Below, in pieces: positions 1 through 8,203 of a DNA stretch of 64,000 nt (position 1 is the stretch's first letter; each line of letters starts with the position of its first letter). Made by a program: the position numbers and the translations under genes. Source of the stretch: Mycolicibacterium tusciae JS617 (lineage in GTDB: Bacteria; Actinomycetota; Actinomycetes; Mycobacteriales; Mycobacteriaceae); assembly GCF_000243415.2 (NCBI RefSeq), contig NZ_KI912270.1, positions 3,100,001 through 3,164,000 on the forward strand, given 5' to 3'. The notes beneath the pieces are model-generated. The model saw only the letters and a program-made list of their open reading frames with translations, was not told the DNA's origin and ran no database searches.

Positions 1-471
1 GACCCGGTTGTCTGCGACATCAAGTCGCGCTGGGTCACGCCGTGGTGCCTCGCGATTTCCATTGACGACGTGCTGGATTGGCGCGTCGACATCACCGCCA
101 CGCCCGCGACGCGACTGATGAGCGCCATCGCATCGCGAATGCCGGATGCGATGTCGCGAAGCCGCAAGGTGCTCGCCGCGATGGGCCCCGTCGTCGGGCC
201 GCTGTTGGGTATCGGCCGGGTGAAGCTGACCGGCAACCTGCCCAACGGTCAAGAGTTCCGGATCGCCCCGCGACGGGTGTGGGCGGTCGCCGACTCGAGC
301 GCCGTCGTGCACGGCGAGGATCTCGGGCCCATCGGACCGCATCCCGTGCAGGGCAACCTCGCGGACTTCCAGCTCCCCCAGCGCGGCATCTGCGTCGTCG
401 CACAGGGCCGTTTCGAGGCATTCGACGTCGCGCGGCATCGCGACGGCGACCGTCTTGACCTATCCAGCTGA
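1..471 (+). CDS. Unrecognised protein, C-terminal part only
   Basis: The frame is open from base 1 to a TGA at 469-471, so the gene begins outside the window; 156 residues are visible. A GTG at 70 could start a shorter protein, but the frame reads through it with sensible sequence upstream (DPVVCDIKSRWV), so I treat it as partial. I do not recognise the family. The visible part has no signal peptide, no membrane segment and no obvious catalytic motif; it is mixed alpha/beta in character and ends in a charged tail. The next gene on the same strand starts about 30 bases later, so co-transcription is possible. Confidence 0.55.
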   Translation, partial: DPVVCDIKSRWVTPWCLAISIDDVLDWRVDITATPATRLMSAIASRMPDAMSRSRKVLAAMGPVVGPLLGIGRVKLTGNLPNGQEFRIAPRRVWAVADSSAVVHGEDLGPIGPHPVQGNLADFQLPQRGICVVAQGRFEAFDVARHRDGDRLDLSS

Positions 472-502
472 CCAACCGATGACGCTAGCGCAGAATCGGC
501 AC

Positions 503-2074
503 ATGTCCTCCCCGCAGGCGCCGCCAGACCTTCCGACCCGTGCGGAGGTACTGGCGGCGCTGTCGGTGGCGATCGACCTCGGGTTGGGGCAGCCTGCCGA
601 ACACATGCTGCGGTCGGCACTGATCGCGACGCGGATCGCCGACCGTCTGGGACTTACTGCATCGCAGCGCGATTGCATCTACTACTCGACGCTGATCATG
701 TGGATCGGCTGTCACGCCGACTCCCATGAGTATGCGCGGTGGTTCGGCGACGATATCGCCGTGCGCCGCGGCTCGTATCTCGTCGACTGGTCGGGGCTGC
801 CGTATCAGCGCTTCCTGCTGACCAACATCGGCCACGGCGAGTCCCTGCTGTCGCGACTGAAGACCGCGGCAACGCTGTATGCCAATGCGCGAGGCCATAT
901 TTCGCAGCTCATCCACTCGCACTGCACCTCGGCGGCACTACTGGCCCAACGGATCGGTCTGTCCGACGACGTGCAGAGCGCGTTGCGGTTCACCTTCGAA
1001 CGCTTCGACGGCGGCGGCCTGCCGACCGGGGCGTCCGGCGAGGCCATCCCGATCGAGATGCGGGTAGCCCAGCTCGCCGACATGGTCGAGGTGCATCAGC
1101 GCGAGTATGGGACCGAGGGTGCGGTCGCGATGGCTCGCAGCCGCCGCGGTGGGCAGTTCGATCCCGCCGTTGTCGACGCGTTCGTCGCCGACCCGTCCGG
1201 GGTGCTCGCGGTGCCGTCGGCCGGCGATGTGTGGGCCACCGCGCTCCAACACGCGCCGGACCGCAACGCCCGCCTGGACGGCCCGTCACTGGACGCGCTC
1301 CTGGTGGCGCTCGGCGATTTCGTCGACCTCAAATGCCCCTTCACCCTGGGGCATTCGCGGGCGGTCGCCCAGCTGGCGGCAGACGCCGCCGTCTCCGCCG
1401 GATTGGACGACGATGCCGTCACGTTGACCCGCCGAGCGGCGTGGGTGCACGACATCGGCCGCATCGGGGTGTCGAACCAGATCTGGTCCAAATCAAGCGA
1501 TTTGACCTTGGCCGAGTTCGAGCGGATGCGGCTGCACCCGTATCTGTCCGAGCGCATCCTGTCGCGGGTATCGGGCCTCAAAGACGTCGCAGCGGTGGCC
1601 ACCAATCATCACGAATGCCTCGACGGCTCCGGGTATCCGCGCGGCCTGGCGGCGCGGCAGCTGACGATGCCCGACCGCTTGTTGGCGTGCGCGGTGAGCT
1701 ATCAGAGTGCGCTCGAACCGCGGCCCTACCGTGAGGCACTCGGGCCGGCCGGTGCCGCGCGCCGTCTGCGTGAACGCGTCCGCAACGGCGAGCTGGACTC
1801 GGTGGCCGCCGACGCCGTGCTGTATGCCTCTGGTCATGCGCCCGACAGGCCGAGTGCCCGGCCGCATGGGCTGACCGCGCGCGAGGTCGAGGTGCTCCGA
1901 CTGGTGGCTCAAGGCGCCAGCAACAAGGAGATCGCCGCCAAGCTGGTGCTCAGCGAGAAGACGGTCCGCAACCACGTGGAGCGGACGTACACCAAGATCG
2001 GCGTCTCGAACCGCATCGGGGCAAGCATGTATGCCCTCGAACACGGACTGGTCGCTGACATGATGGAGAAGTGA
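503..2074 (+). CDS. HD-GYP domain protein with C-terminal LuxR helix-turn-helix
   Basis: The protein has 523 residues. The middle carries an HD-GYP phosphohydrolase signature: H-D at about 316-317 in HDIGR, then HHE at 369-371 followed by DGSGYP. The N-terminal half repeats the later part of the fold (FDGGGLPTG) without an HD pair, suggesting a degenerate first HD domain. Residues from about 457 form a LuxR/GerE DNA-binding domain (LTAREVEVL, then NKEIAAKL and SEKTVRNHV). Family knowledge makes this a possible cyclic-di-GMP phosphodiesterase whose activity or ligand binding is wired to transcription. ATG 503 is preferred; TTG 455 and ATG 479 are in frame but lie in or next to the upstream gene. 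Its last codons overlap the corA-like gene by 4 bases, so they are probably translationally coupled. Confidence 0.85.
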   Translation: MSSPQAPPDLPTRAEVLAALSVAIDLGLGQPAEHMLRSALIATRIADRLGLTASQRDCIYYSTLIMWIGCHADSHEYARWFGDDIAVRRGSYLVDWSGLPYQRFLLTNIGHGESLLSRLKTAATLYANARGHISQLIHSHCTSAALLAQRIGLSDDVQSALRFTFERFDGGGLPTGASGEAIPIEMRVAQLADMVEVHQREYGTEGAVAMARSRRGGQFDPAVVDAFVADPSGVLAVPSAGDVWATALQHAPDRNARLDGPSLDALLVALGDFVDLKCPFTLGHSRAVAQLAADAAVSAGLDDDAVTLTRRAAWVHDIGRIGVSNQIWSKSSDLTLAEFERMRLHPYLSERILSRVSGLKDVAAVATNHHECLDGSGYPRGLAARQLTMPDRLLACAVSYQSALEPRPYREALGPAGAARRLRERVRNGELDSVAADAVLYASGHAPDRPSARPHGLTAREVEVLRLVAQGASNKEIAAKLVLSEKTVRNHVERTYTKIGVSNRIGASMYALEHGLVADMMEK

Positions 2075-3060
2075 CCGACGTTCGAGGCCGGGTATGGCGC
2101 GACGGCAAGCCGCAGGACGACTTCGAGTTCACGGCGCTCTCGGACTACCTGGCCGAGGACGACGCGCTGGTCTGGTGCGACATCTACGACCCCGACCACG
2201 CGATCCTCAAGGATCTCGCGACCGAACTCGATCTCGACAACTGGGCGGTGGAGGACGCAATCGCGGACGCCGAGCGCACCAAGGCCGTCGTCTACCGCTC
2301 GCACACCTTCTTCACGGTGTACGGCGTGGCGGTCAAGGACCCGCTTCCGGAGGACGACTCCGAGTCGATTCTCGACGTTCACCGGATCTCGGGTTTCGTG
2401 CTGCCGCGCGGATTGATCACGGTGCGGCTGTCGCCACATTTCGACATCGACGCCGTATCACAGCGTTTCGACGAGCTGGGCGGCCAGGAGCACGGCGTGG
2501 GGGCGCTGGTGCACGGGCTGCTCGACGTCGTCGTCGACAGTCACTTCGACGCGGTGCAGGCCCTCGACGACGGTATCGAGTCGGTCGAGGATGACCTGTT
2601 CGAGAACAACACACGAAAAGGCATACAGCGAACGACGTTCCGGCTGCGCAAAGATCTGGTCGAGTTGCGGCGGGTGGTGCTGCCCATGCGCGAGGTCGTC
2701 AACTCGATTCAGCACCGCAGGCTGGACGCCAAGACCTCACCCGAACTCGATCCGTTGTATGCCGACCTGTACGACCACGTGCTGCGGGCATCGGAGTGGA
2801 CAGAATCGTTGCGGGACATGATCACCACGGTGTTCGAGACCAACCTGTCGCTGCAGGATGCGCGGCTGAACACGGTGATGAAGAAACTCACCGGCTGGGC
2901 GGCGATCATCGCGGTGCCGACAGCGATCACCGGGTTCTACGGGCAGAACGTGACCTACCCCGGCATCGAAACCGTCGGCGGGTTCGTCACCAGCACATCG
3001 ATCATCGTGCTGCTGGTGCTCGTCCTGTACTGGACGTTCAAGCGCAAGGATTGGTTGTAG
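2071..3060 (+). CDS. CorA-type divalent metal ion transporter
   Basis: The protein has 329 residues with the CorA plan: a long acidic, helical cytoplasmic N-terminal domain and two C-terminal membrane helices (about 270-290 and 300-320) ending in the basic tail FKRKDWL. The signature loop between the helices normally reads YGMN; here it reads YGQN (residues 290-293). Canonical CorA pentamers import Mg2+, with Co2+ or Ni2+ as alternatives, and the GMN loop binds the hydrated ion, so the M-to-Q change may alter selectivity or direction. The GTG start at 2071 overlaps the stop of the HD-GYP gene. The gene ends 2 bases before the stop of a converging gene. Confidence 0.85.
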   Translation: MTDVRGRVWRDGKPQDDFEFTALSDYLAEDDALVWCDIYDPDHAILKDLATELDLDNWAVEDAIADAERTKAVVYRSHTFFTVYGVAVKDPLPEDDSESILDVHRISGFVLPRGLITVRLSPHFDIDAVSQRFDELGGQEHGVGALVHGLLDVVVDSHFDAVQALDDGIESVEDDLFENNTRKGIQRTTFRLRKDLVELRRVVLPMREVVNSIQHRRLDAKTSPELDPLYADLYDHVLRASEWTESLRDMITTVFETNLSLQDARLNTVMKKLTGWAAIIAVPTAITGFYGQNVTYPGIETVGGFVTSTSIIVLLVLVLYWTFKRKDWL

Positions 3061-3062
3061 CG

Positions 3063-4229
3063 CTAGGCCCGCAGCAGTTCTCCGGCGCGCTGATGGTCCT
3101 CGTCGGCGTTCAGCGTCAGCACGCCGACGACGTCACCGTCGGCCTCGTACCAGACCGTGAACCCGTTGTGGTTGTCGACCAGTCGGCACGTTTCGTAGCT
3201 ACCCCAGCCACGGTACTTGAGAACCGAATCGCCGATGGTGCAGGAGAATCCGGGCACCTGATCCCAGGCAGCGGAGAAGCCAGCGGCGGTGAGTCCGGCG
3301 ACCAGACCCTCCTGCGCGGCGTCGCGCCAGTGCTCGGCGCGGATGCGCCTTCCGGCGGTCACGTTGTGAGCGAGTGCGACGTCACCGGCGGCGTAGACGT
3401 TGCGCGCCGAAGCGTGCATGTGCTCGTCGACGACGATGCGCCCGTCGCGGGTCTGTAATCCCGCCGATTCGGCCAGCCTGATGTCAGGCCGCACACCGGT
3501 CGCTGAAACGACGAGGTCGGCCTGGACCGTTGTGCCGTCGTCGAACACCACACTCGAGTCTGAAATCTCGGTCACGGCGGTCTCACCGACGAAGCCGACG
3601 CCGTTGTCGGCGAGGATCTTCACCACGCGCTCACCGGCCTCGATCCCAAAACGGCGTTGCAGGGGAACGGCTTCCGCTGCCACGAGCGCGGTTTCCACGC
3701 CCCTTGCCGCGAGGCAGACGGCGGCCTCACAGCCGATCAGGCCACCGCCGATCACGACCGCTGAGTCCGCGTAGCGGGCCGCCATCTTCAGCGCGACCGC
3801 GTCGCCGAACGAACGCAGGCTCAGCGCGGTCTCGGCGCCGGGGATATCCAGCTTGATCGATGTGGCCCCCGCCGCGACGACGAGGTGCCAGTACGGAAAG
3901 CGCTGCCCGCCAGCGGTGACCACTTCCTGGCCTTCGGTGTCGATGTGGTCGACGGTGATGCCGCGAATGAGGTCGACGTTGTTGCGGTCGAACCAACCGG
4001 CGCTGTGCAAGTCGCGCTTGTCCTCGCGCCCGCACAGATAGCCCTTGCTCAGCGGGGGCTTGGCATACGGCAGCGCGGGGTCGACGGTGAGGATGCGCAC
4101 GGGAATGCCGGGGTGCTTGCTGCGGAACGTCTCCGCTGCGCTCACCCCCGCGGGACCACTCCCGATGGCGATGAAACCTGGTGAGGGGTCCGCTACGTCC
4201 CATGCAAGGCCTTTGTCACGTTTGCTAAT
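3063..4229 (-). CDS. FAD/NAD(P)H-dependent ferredoxin-reductase-type oxidoreductase, unusual start
   Basis: This is a pyridine-nucleotide-disulphide oxidoreductase fold. A first Rossmann motif binds FAD (IGSGPAG, about residue 19), a second binds NAD(P)H (IGGGLIG), followed by SATGVRPD and the FAD-closing GDVA. It ends with a small C-terminal reductase domain. Rubredoxin or ferredoxin reductases of this type have about 390-410 residues; starting at 4229 gives 388. No ATG, GTG or TTG is in frame between the Rossmann motif and GTG 4343, which lies deep in the neighbouring glyoxalase gene. The best-placed initiator is ATT at 4229-4227, sharing one base with the TAG stop of the upstream gene. The electron acceptor is unknown; no ferredoxin gene is adjacent. 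Confidence 0.8.
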   Translation of the reverse strand: MSKRDKGLAWDVADPSPGFIAIGSGPAGVSAAETFRSKHPGIPVRILTVDPALPYAKPPLSKGYLCGREDKRDLHSAGWFDRNNVDLIRGITVDHIDTEGQEVVTAGGQRFPYWHLVVAAGATSIKLDIPGAETALSLRSFGDAVALKMAARYADSAVVIGGGLIGCEAAVCLAARGVETALVAAEAVPLQRRFGIEAGERVVKILADNGVGFVGETAVTEISDSSVVFDDGTTVQADLVVSATGVRPDIRLAESAGLQTRDGRIVVDEHMHASARNVYAAGDVALAHNVTAGRRIRAEHWRDAAQEGLVAGLTAAGFSAAWDQVPGFSCTIGDSVLKYRGWGSYETCRLVDNHNGFTVWYEADGDVVGVLTLNADEDHQRAGELLRA

Positions 4230-4602
4230 CGTCGACTCCCCACACCAGACAGAAGGTGTGACCCGCCGGGTCGCGGTACACCCGGAAGCGGTCGTCCTCG
4301 TCGGCGTCGGCCACTCGGGTCGCGCCCAGCGCGAGGACTTCACGCTCGGCGATGTCGACGTCGTCGACGGCGTCGACGGCAATGTCAAGGTGAAATTGCT
4401 GCGAACCGTGCGGATCGGGAAATTGCGGCGGATCGTGCTGTGGCGACAGCTGAAAGGCGAGCCGGCGTCCCGCGGGATCAGTCAGCACCACCCAGGTGTC
4501 GTCCTCCTCGTGAACGCTGCCGCCGAGGACGCCGGCGTAGAAGGTGGCCAGCCGTCGCGGGTCCCGGCAGTCGATGACGGTGGATCGCAGCTTTCCCAGC
4601 AT
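4225..4602 (-). CDS. Glyoxalase/bleomycin-resistance (VOC) family protein
   Basis: The protein has 125 residues and a single VOC fold made of paired beta-alpha-beta-beta-beta units. Recognisable pieces are LRSTVIDCRDPRRLATFYAG near the N-terminus, WVVLTDPAGRRLAFQ in the middle, HLDIAVDAVDD, and a final DPAGHTFCLVW strand. ATG 4602 fits the usual start just before the first strand; the frame extends to 4635 without support. The family includes glyoxalases, dioxygenases and antibiotic-binding proteins, and the substrate cannot be told here. The downstream flavin reductase begins at its stop codon, so the two are probably translated from one message. Confidence 0.8.
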   Translation of the reverse strand: MLGKLRSTVIDCRDPRRLATFYAGVLGGSVHEEDDTWVVLTDPAGRRLAFQLSPQHDPPQFPDPHGSQQFHLDIAVDAVDDVDIAEREVLALGATRVADADEDDRFRVYRDPAGHTFCLVWGVDD

Positions 4603-4651
4603 GGTCTCTGGATTGCCGCTATCGCGCCGTGGCAAACGGTCGACTGCCCCG

Positions 4652-5860
4652 CTAGCCTCCGCAGTTGGGCGTCGCGTTCTTCGACGCCGCCACGCGCGTC
4701 ACCGACTCGTTGACGCGGTCCATGCTCAGCTGACCCGAATTAACCGCCTGCTCAAGTGAATCCAATACCGCGGGGACTTCATCGGTGGTGATCCAGAGCG
4801 CGACGTCGGCACCGGCCTGCAGCGAACGCAGCACCGCCTCGGGCACGCCGTACTGATCGGTGATCGCGGCCATGCTGGACAGGTCGTCGGTGTACACCAG
4901 GCCGGTGAAGGGCGGGCCGCCGTAGCCCCCGGACCGCAACAGGTCGTAGGCGGGCTTGGAGAGGCTGGCCTGATCGGTGCCCGTCAGGCCAGGCACCACC
5001 ACGTGACCGAGCATCACGGCGACGGGATGCTGGGTGGTCAGCGTCCGGTACGGGATCAGGTCGTCGGCCTGCAGTTGCTCGATCGGTGGGGTGCTCACGC
5101 CGCCGGTGTGCGAGTCGCCCGAGCCGTGCCCATGTCCGGGGAAATGTTTGAGCACCGGAAGCAGTCCGGCGTCACGCAGGCCTCGCGCGTACGCCCCGGC
5201 GTAGGTGGTCACGGTTTCGGCATTGGAGCCAAACGACCGATCGCCGATGACGGTGTCGTCGGGCGCATCGGTGACGTCGACCACCGGCGCGAAATCGACT
5301 GTGATTCCAAGCTGTTTCATCGCACGTCCGCGTTCGAGGGCGATGTTGTAGACCTCGTCTGGCGATGTCGTGGCGGCCAGGATGCGCGGCGAAGGCTGCG
5401 AGCCGATGATGGGCGCAAGGCGCTGCACCCGGCCGCCTTCCTCGTCGACGCTGACTGCCAGCGGCAGCGGGCTCGTGGAGGCGGCGATCCCGGGTAGGGA
5501 GCCGTCCTGAAGCATTGAGAGGTCGGTCCAGCTGCCGATCATGATGCCGCCGATGTGGTGGTCGGCCGCCACGGCGCGGGCGTCCTCGGCACCGGTCACG
5601 CCGACCATGAGGAGCTGTGCCAGTTTGTCGCGGGTGGACAAGGTGTCGACGAGGGCTTTGGCGTCGCTGCACCCCGGCGGCGCGAGCGCGGTGGGGGCCG
5701 GTGAGCTGGGCGCAGAGGCCTCGGTTGACGACGGCGTGGACCCCGGCAACCTGGGCTTCACCACGAACACCACCATGGCGCCAAGCAATGCCACACCGAA
5801 CACTGTCAACGCGATCGCCATCCACCGAGGCGGCGGCTGCTTCGGTTGTTTACCCGGCAT
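4652..5860 (-). CDS. Glycoside hydrolase family 3, NagZ-like beta-N-acetylhexosaminidase
   Basis: The protein has 402 residues. An N-terminal hydrophobic segment (about 14-36) anchors it in the membrane, followed by a Pro/Ser/Thr-rich linker and the GH3 barrel. Hallmarks are VDEEGGRVQRL, KHFPGHG followed by GDSHTGG (the Asp-Ser-His loop carrying the acid/base dyad of NagZ enzymes), and TDDLSSMAAI, which supplies the nucleophilic Asp. NagZ and mycobacterial LpqI release N-acetylglucosamine from muropeptides during cell-wall recycling. LpqI is a lipoprotein; no lipobox Cys is seen here, so an uncleaved anchor is inferred. ATG 5860 is chosen because the longer frame overlaps the divergent gene. 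The intergenic space to that gene is only 69 bases. Confidence 0.85.
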   Translation of the reverse strand: MPGKQPKQPPPRWMAIALTVFGVALLGAMVVFVVKPRLPGSTPSSTEASAPSSPAPTALAPPGCSDAKALVDTLSTRDKLAQLLMVGVTGAEDARAVAADHHIGGIMIGSWTDLSMLQDGSLPGIAASTSPLPLAVSVDEEGGRVQRLAPIIGSQPSPRILAATTSPDEVYNIALERGRAMKQLGITVDFAPVVDVTDAPDDTVIGDRSFGSNAETVTTYAGAYARGLRDAGLLPVLKHFPGHGHGSGDSHTGGVSTPPIEQLQADDLIPYRTLTTQHPVAVMLGHVVVPGLTGTDQASLSKPAYDLLRSGGYGGPPFTGLVYTDDLSSMAAITDQYGVPEAVLRSLQAGADVALWITTDEVPAVLDSLEQAVNSGQLSMDRVNESVTRVAASKNATPNCGG

Positions 5861-5929
5861 GGCTAAAGAAAGTACCCGGCGTGGTTGCTTCGAGGCCCAC
5901 ATGTGGTTGCGATATGCGAATATCTGCGC

Positions 5930-6640
5930 ATGACCTCCCCGGAAGACCCCGAGGAACGGATCCGCCAGCTCGAGCAGTCGGCGGCCGCGTACGGGGCTCG
6001 GGAGCTGGGCACCGACATCCCGCCGCAGCTGCCACCGCCGGTGTATCCCGCGCCGCCGCAGTACGGCAACCAGCAGCCCTACGGCGACCCGTACCAGCCG
6101 CCGTTCGGCACGCAATACGCCCCGGTCAAGAAGAAGTCGAGCGTCCCCGCCTTGTTGATCATCGGGGTGATCGCAGTCGTTTTCGTCGTCCTCGGGGGCA
6201 TCGCCGCGGTCGTGTGGAACGTGTCGTCGGCCATCGAGGACTCGGGCATCGCCGGTGGCGGCGGATCCGTCGACCGCCCGGGCGGCGCGCCGACCTACAC
6301 CCCACCCTCGATCTCTTTTCCGAGCATTCCGGACCTTCCGGGGATTCCGCGCGGCGAGACGGAACAGACCGCGACGCCGGGCACCCCGGCGAGCGTCTCG
6401 GGCATTGACGGGACCAAGACGGTGGTCTGCAAAGACGGCGATGTGAGCATCAGTGGCGTCAACAACACGGTCACGTTGACCGGACACTGCGGCAACGTCA
6501 GCGTCTCCGGTGTCGAGAACAAGATCACCGTCGACAGCGCCGATGTGATCGGTGCGTCGGGCTTCGACAACGAAATCATCTATCTCTCGGGCGATCCGGA
6601 GATCAACAACAGCGGGTCGAACTCGGTCTCGCGAGGCTGA
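5930..6640 (+). CDS. DUF3060-containing single-pass membrane protein
   Basis: The protein has 236 residues. It starts with a cytoplasmic tail rich in Pro, Tyr and Gln, then a transmembrane helix at about 71-98 (LLIIGVIAVVFVVLGGIAAV), a Gly/Pro-rich extracellular linker, and a C-terminal domain with repeated short beta strands (SISGVNNTVTLTG, NVSVSGVENKITV). This matches DUF3060, a beta-helix-like domain common in mycobacteria with no known activity. ATG 5930 is chosen over the longer frame because it gives the normal tail sequence MTSPEDPEE. It is divergent from the GH3 gene. Confidence 0.8.
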   Translation: MTSPEDPEERIRQLEQSAAAYGARELGTDIPPQLPPPVYPAPPQYGNQQPYGDPYQPPFGTQYAPVKKKSSVPALLIIGVIAVVFVVLGGIAAVVWNVSSAIEDSGIAGGGGSVDRPGGAPTYTPPSISFPSIPDLPGIPRGETEQTATPGTPASVSGIDGTKTVVCKDGDVSISGVNNTVTLTGHCGNVSVSGVENKITVDSADVIGASGFDNEIIYLSGDPEINNSGSNSVSRG

Positions 6641-6653
6641 TTTCGGCGCCGGG

Positions 6654-6693
6654 TCTCCTCTGCAGGAGGCACTTCTCCTCTCCGGGAGGCACT
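6654..6693. repeat. Two tandem 20-base hairpin repeats
   Basis: Two adjacent 20-base units (6654-6673 and 6674-6693) differ at two positions. Each can fold into a small hairpin with a CCTC/GAGG stem. They start 13 bases after the DUF3060 stop and end 15 bases before the IS. They could serve as a transcript end, but there is no T-tract, so the role is unproven. Confidence 0.5.
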
Positions 6694-6719
6694 TCTCGAG
6701 TTGCCAACCTAATGGGATT

Positions 6720-6960
6720 TGATCGGCGCGTCGTTGGCGAACTTTCGAGGGTGTTGGCGAGACGCTGATTGGGTGAGCCGCTGGCCGGTGAGCACTTTGC
6801 CAACCTGGAACGGTCGTTGATTCCTACTGTAGAGATCGCGCCCCGGCCAGTTGGTGGCCACCTGTAGTGCTACTGGGATGTCGTGCCGATTTGAGCACTT
6901 ATCCATTAGGTCGCAACTGGGTGCCTCAGGCTCGACAGGGTGGCTGTGCCACCACAGATC
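6720..6960 (+). ncRNA. Predicted bridge RNA of IS110 copy 1
   Basis: Boundaries are approximate. A 5' stem pairs 6728-6732 with 6761-6765. A first loop is closed by a perfect 8-base stem (CTGGCCGG 6781-6788 with CCGGCCAG 6843-6850). It holds TTGCCAACCT (6797-6806), identical to the left target flank, and TGTAGAG (6828-6834), partly complementary to right targets that read CTCTG. A second loop is closed by GGTGGC 6853-6858 with GCCACC 6948-6953. It holds CTGGGATGT (6873-6881), identical to the right end of the element, and CCATTAGG (6903-6910), the reverse complement of the left end. Each loop has an inner hairpin and a spacing of about 21 bases between its two guides. IS621 bridge RNAs are known to work this way; the assignment here is inference. 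Confidence 0.75.
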
Positions 6961-6979
6961 GAGGAGGAAGGGTGAGGTG

Positions 6980-8203
6980 ATGTTGTTTGTCGGCGATGAC
7001 TGGGCCCAAGACCATCACGACGTGTACTTGATGGATGAGGAGGGCGCTCGGTTCGCGGCTCGGCGACTCCCCGAAGGGTTGACCGGTATCGGGCGGCTGC
7101 ACGAGATGATCGCTGCCCATGGCGAAGATCCCGGCGAGGTGATCGTGGGGATCGAGAAAGACCACGGTCTGTGGGTGGGCGCGTTGGCCGCCAGCGGCTA
7201 TCAGGTGTATGCGATCAATCCGATGGCGGTCGCGCGTTACCGTGATCGACACAGCGTCTCGGGGGCGAAATCCGATGGCGCCGATGCGAAATTGTTGGCC
7301 GACCTGGTACGCACCGATCGGCACAACCATCGCCTTCTGGTCGGAGACAGCGATCAGGCCGAGTCGATCAAGGTGTTGGCGCGGGCACATCAGAATCTGA
7401 TCTGGACTCGAGCACGTCAGATCAGCATGTTGCGTGCGGGGTTGTTGGAGTATTACCCGGCGGCGTTGCAGGCGTTCCCCAATCTCGGCGACCGTGATCG
7501 CGACCGCGATGCTCTGGCGGTGTTGGGCCGTGCCCCCACGCCGGGTCAGGGTGCCCGGCTAAGCCTGAGCAAGATCGCCGCAGCGCTCAAAGCGGGTGGG
7601 CGCCAACGCGGTATCGATGAACGCGCCCGTGAGATCCAGGCCCTGCTGCGCGGCCAGCAGCTGCACGCACCTGCAGCCGTGACGGCAGCCTACGGGGCCG
7701 CCACCAGCGCCTCGGTGAACATCGTGGTCGAGCTGACCAATCAGATCAGCGCGGTGGAAACCGAACTGGCTGAGCATTTTAGGACGCACCCGGACGCCGA
7801 CATCTACCTCTCCCTGCCAGGACTCGGTGTCATCCTCGGCGCCCGGGTGCTCGGTGAGTTCGGGGACGACCCGAACCGATTCACCGACGCTAAGTGTCGC
7901 AAAAACTACGCCGGAACCTCACCGGTAACCGTGGCTTCTGGCCGAAAACGTGCCGTCCTGGCCCGACACGTGCGTAACCGACGGCTCTACGACGCGCTCG
8001 ACCGCTGGGCCTTCGCCACCCTCAAATGCAGCCCCGGTGCCCGCGCCTTCTACGACCACCACCGCGCCGCCGGCGACACCCACCACAAAGCACTGCGCGC
8101 TCTGGCCAACCGACTCGTCGGAATCCTGCACGGTTGCCTACGCCACCACACGCCCTATAACGAAGACACCGCCTGGGCACACCGCCTGCCCGCCGCCGCT
8201 TGA
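6980..8203 (+). CDS. IS110-family DEDD transposase/recombinase (copy 1)
   Basis: The protein has 407 residues. The N-terminal RuvC-like domain carries the DEDD residues D6/D7 (VGDDWA), E59 (VGIEKDHG), D99 and D102 (KSDGADAKLLAD). The C-terminal Transposase_20 domain has SLPGLGVILGA, the RFTDAKCRKNYAGTSP segment and a Ser-Gly at 320-321 (VASGRK), matching the catalytic serine of IS110 recombinases. These enzymes cut and rejoin donor and target under bridge-RNA guidance. ATG 6980 is chosen because a strong purine-rich site (GAGGAGGAAGGG) lies just upstream; the longer frame from 6851 would run through the guide RNA. Confidence 0.93.
   Translation: MLFVGDDWAQDHHDVYLMDEEGARFAARRLPEGLTGIGRLHEMIAAHGEDPGEVIVGIEKDHGLWVGALAASGYQVYAINPMAVARYRDRHSVSGAKSDGADAKLLADLVRTDRHNHRLLVGDSDQAESIKVLARAHQNLIWTRARQISMLRAGLLEYYPAALQAFPNLGDRDRDRDALAVLGRAPTPGQGARLSLSKIAAALKAGGRQRGIDERAREIQALLRGQQLHAPAAVTAAYGAATSASVNIVVELTNQISAVETELAEHFRTHPDADIYLSLPGLGVILGARVLGEFGDDPNRFTDAKCRKNYAGTSPVTVASGRKRAVLARHVRNRRLYDALDRWAFATLKCSPGARAFYDHHRAAGDTHHKALRALANRLVGILHGCLRHHTPYNEDTAWAHRLPAAA

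Noticed and set aside
4343..4388. GTG 4343 or TTG 4388 as the start of the flavin reductase
   Set aside because: They would translate the glyoxalase gene out of frame for 114-160 bases, giving a Ser/Thr/Pro-rich leader without homology.
6787..6792. GGTGAG as the right target guide of the bridge RNA (it complements the CTCAC of copy 1)
   Set aside because: It lies 5' of the left guide, opposite to the order in the donor loop; TGTAGAG at 6828-6834 has the matching order and spacing.
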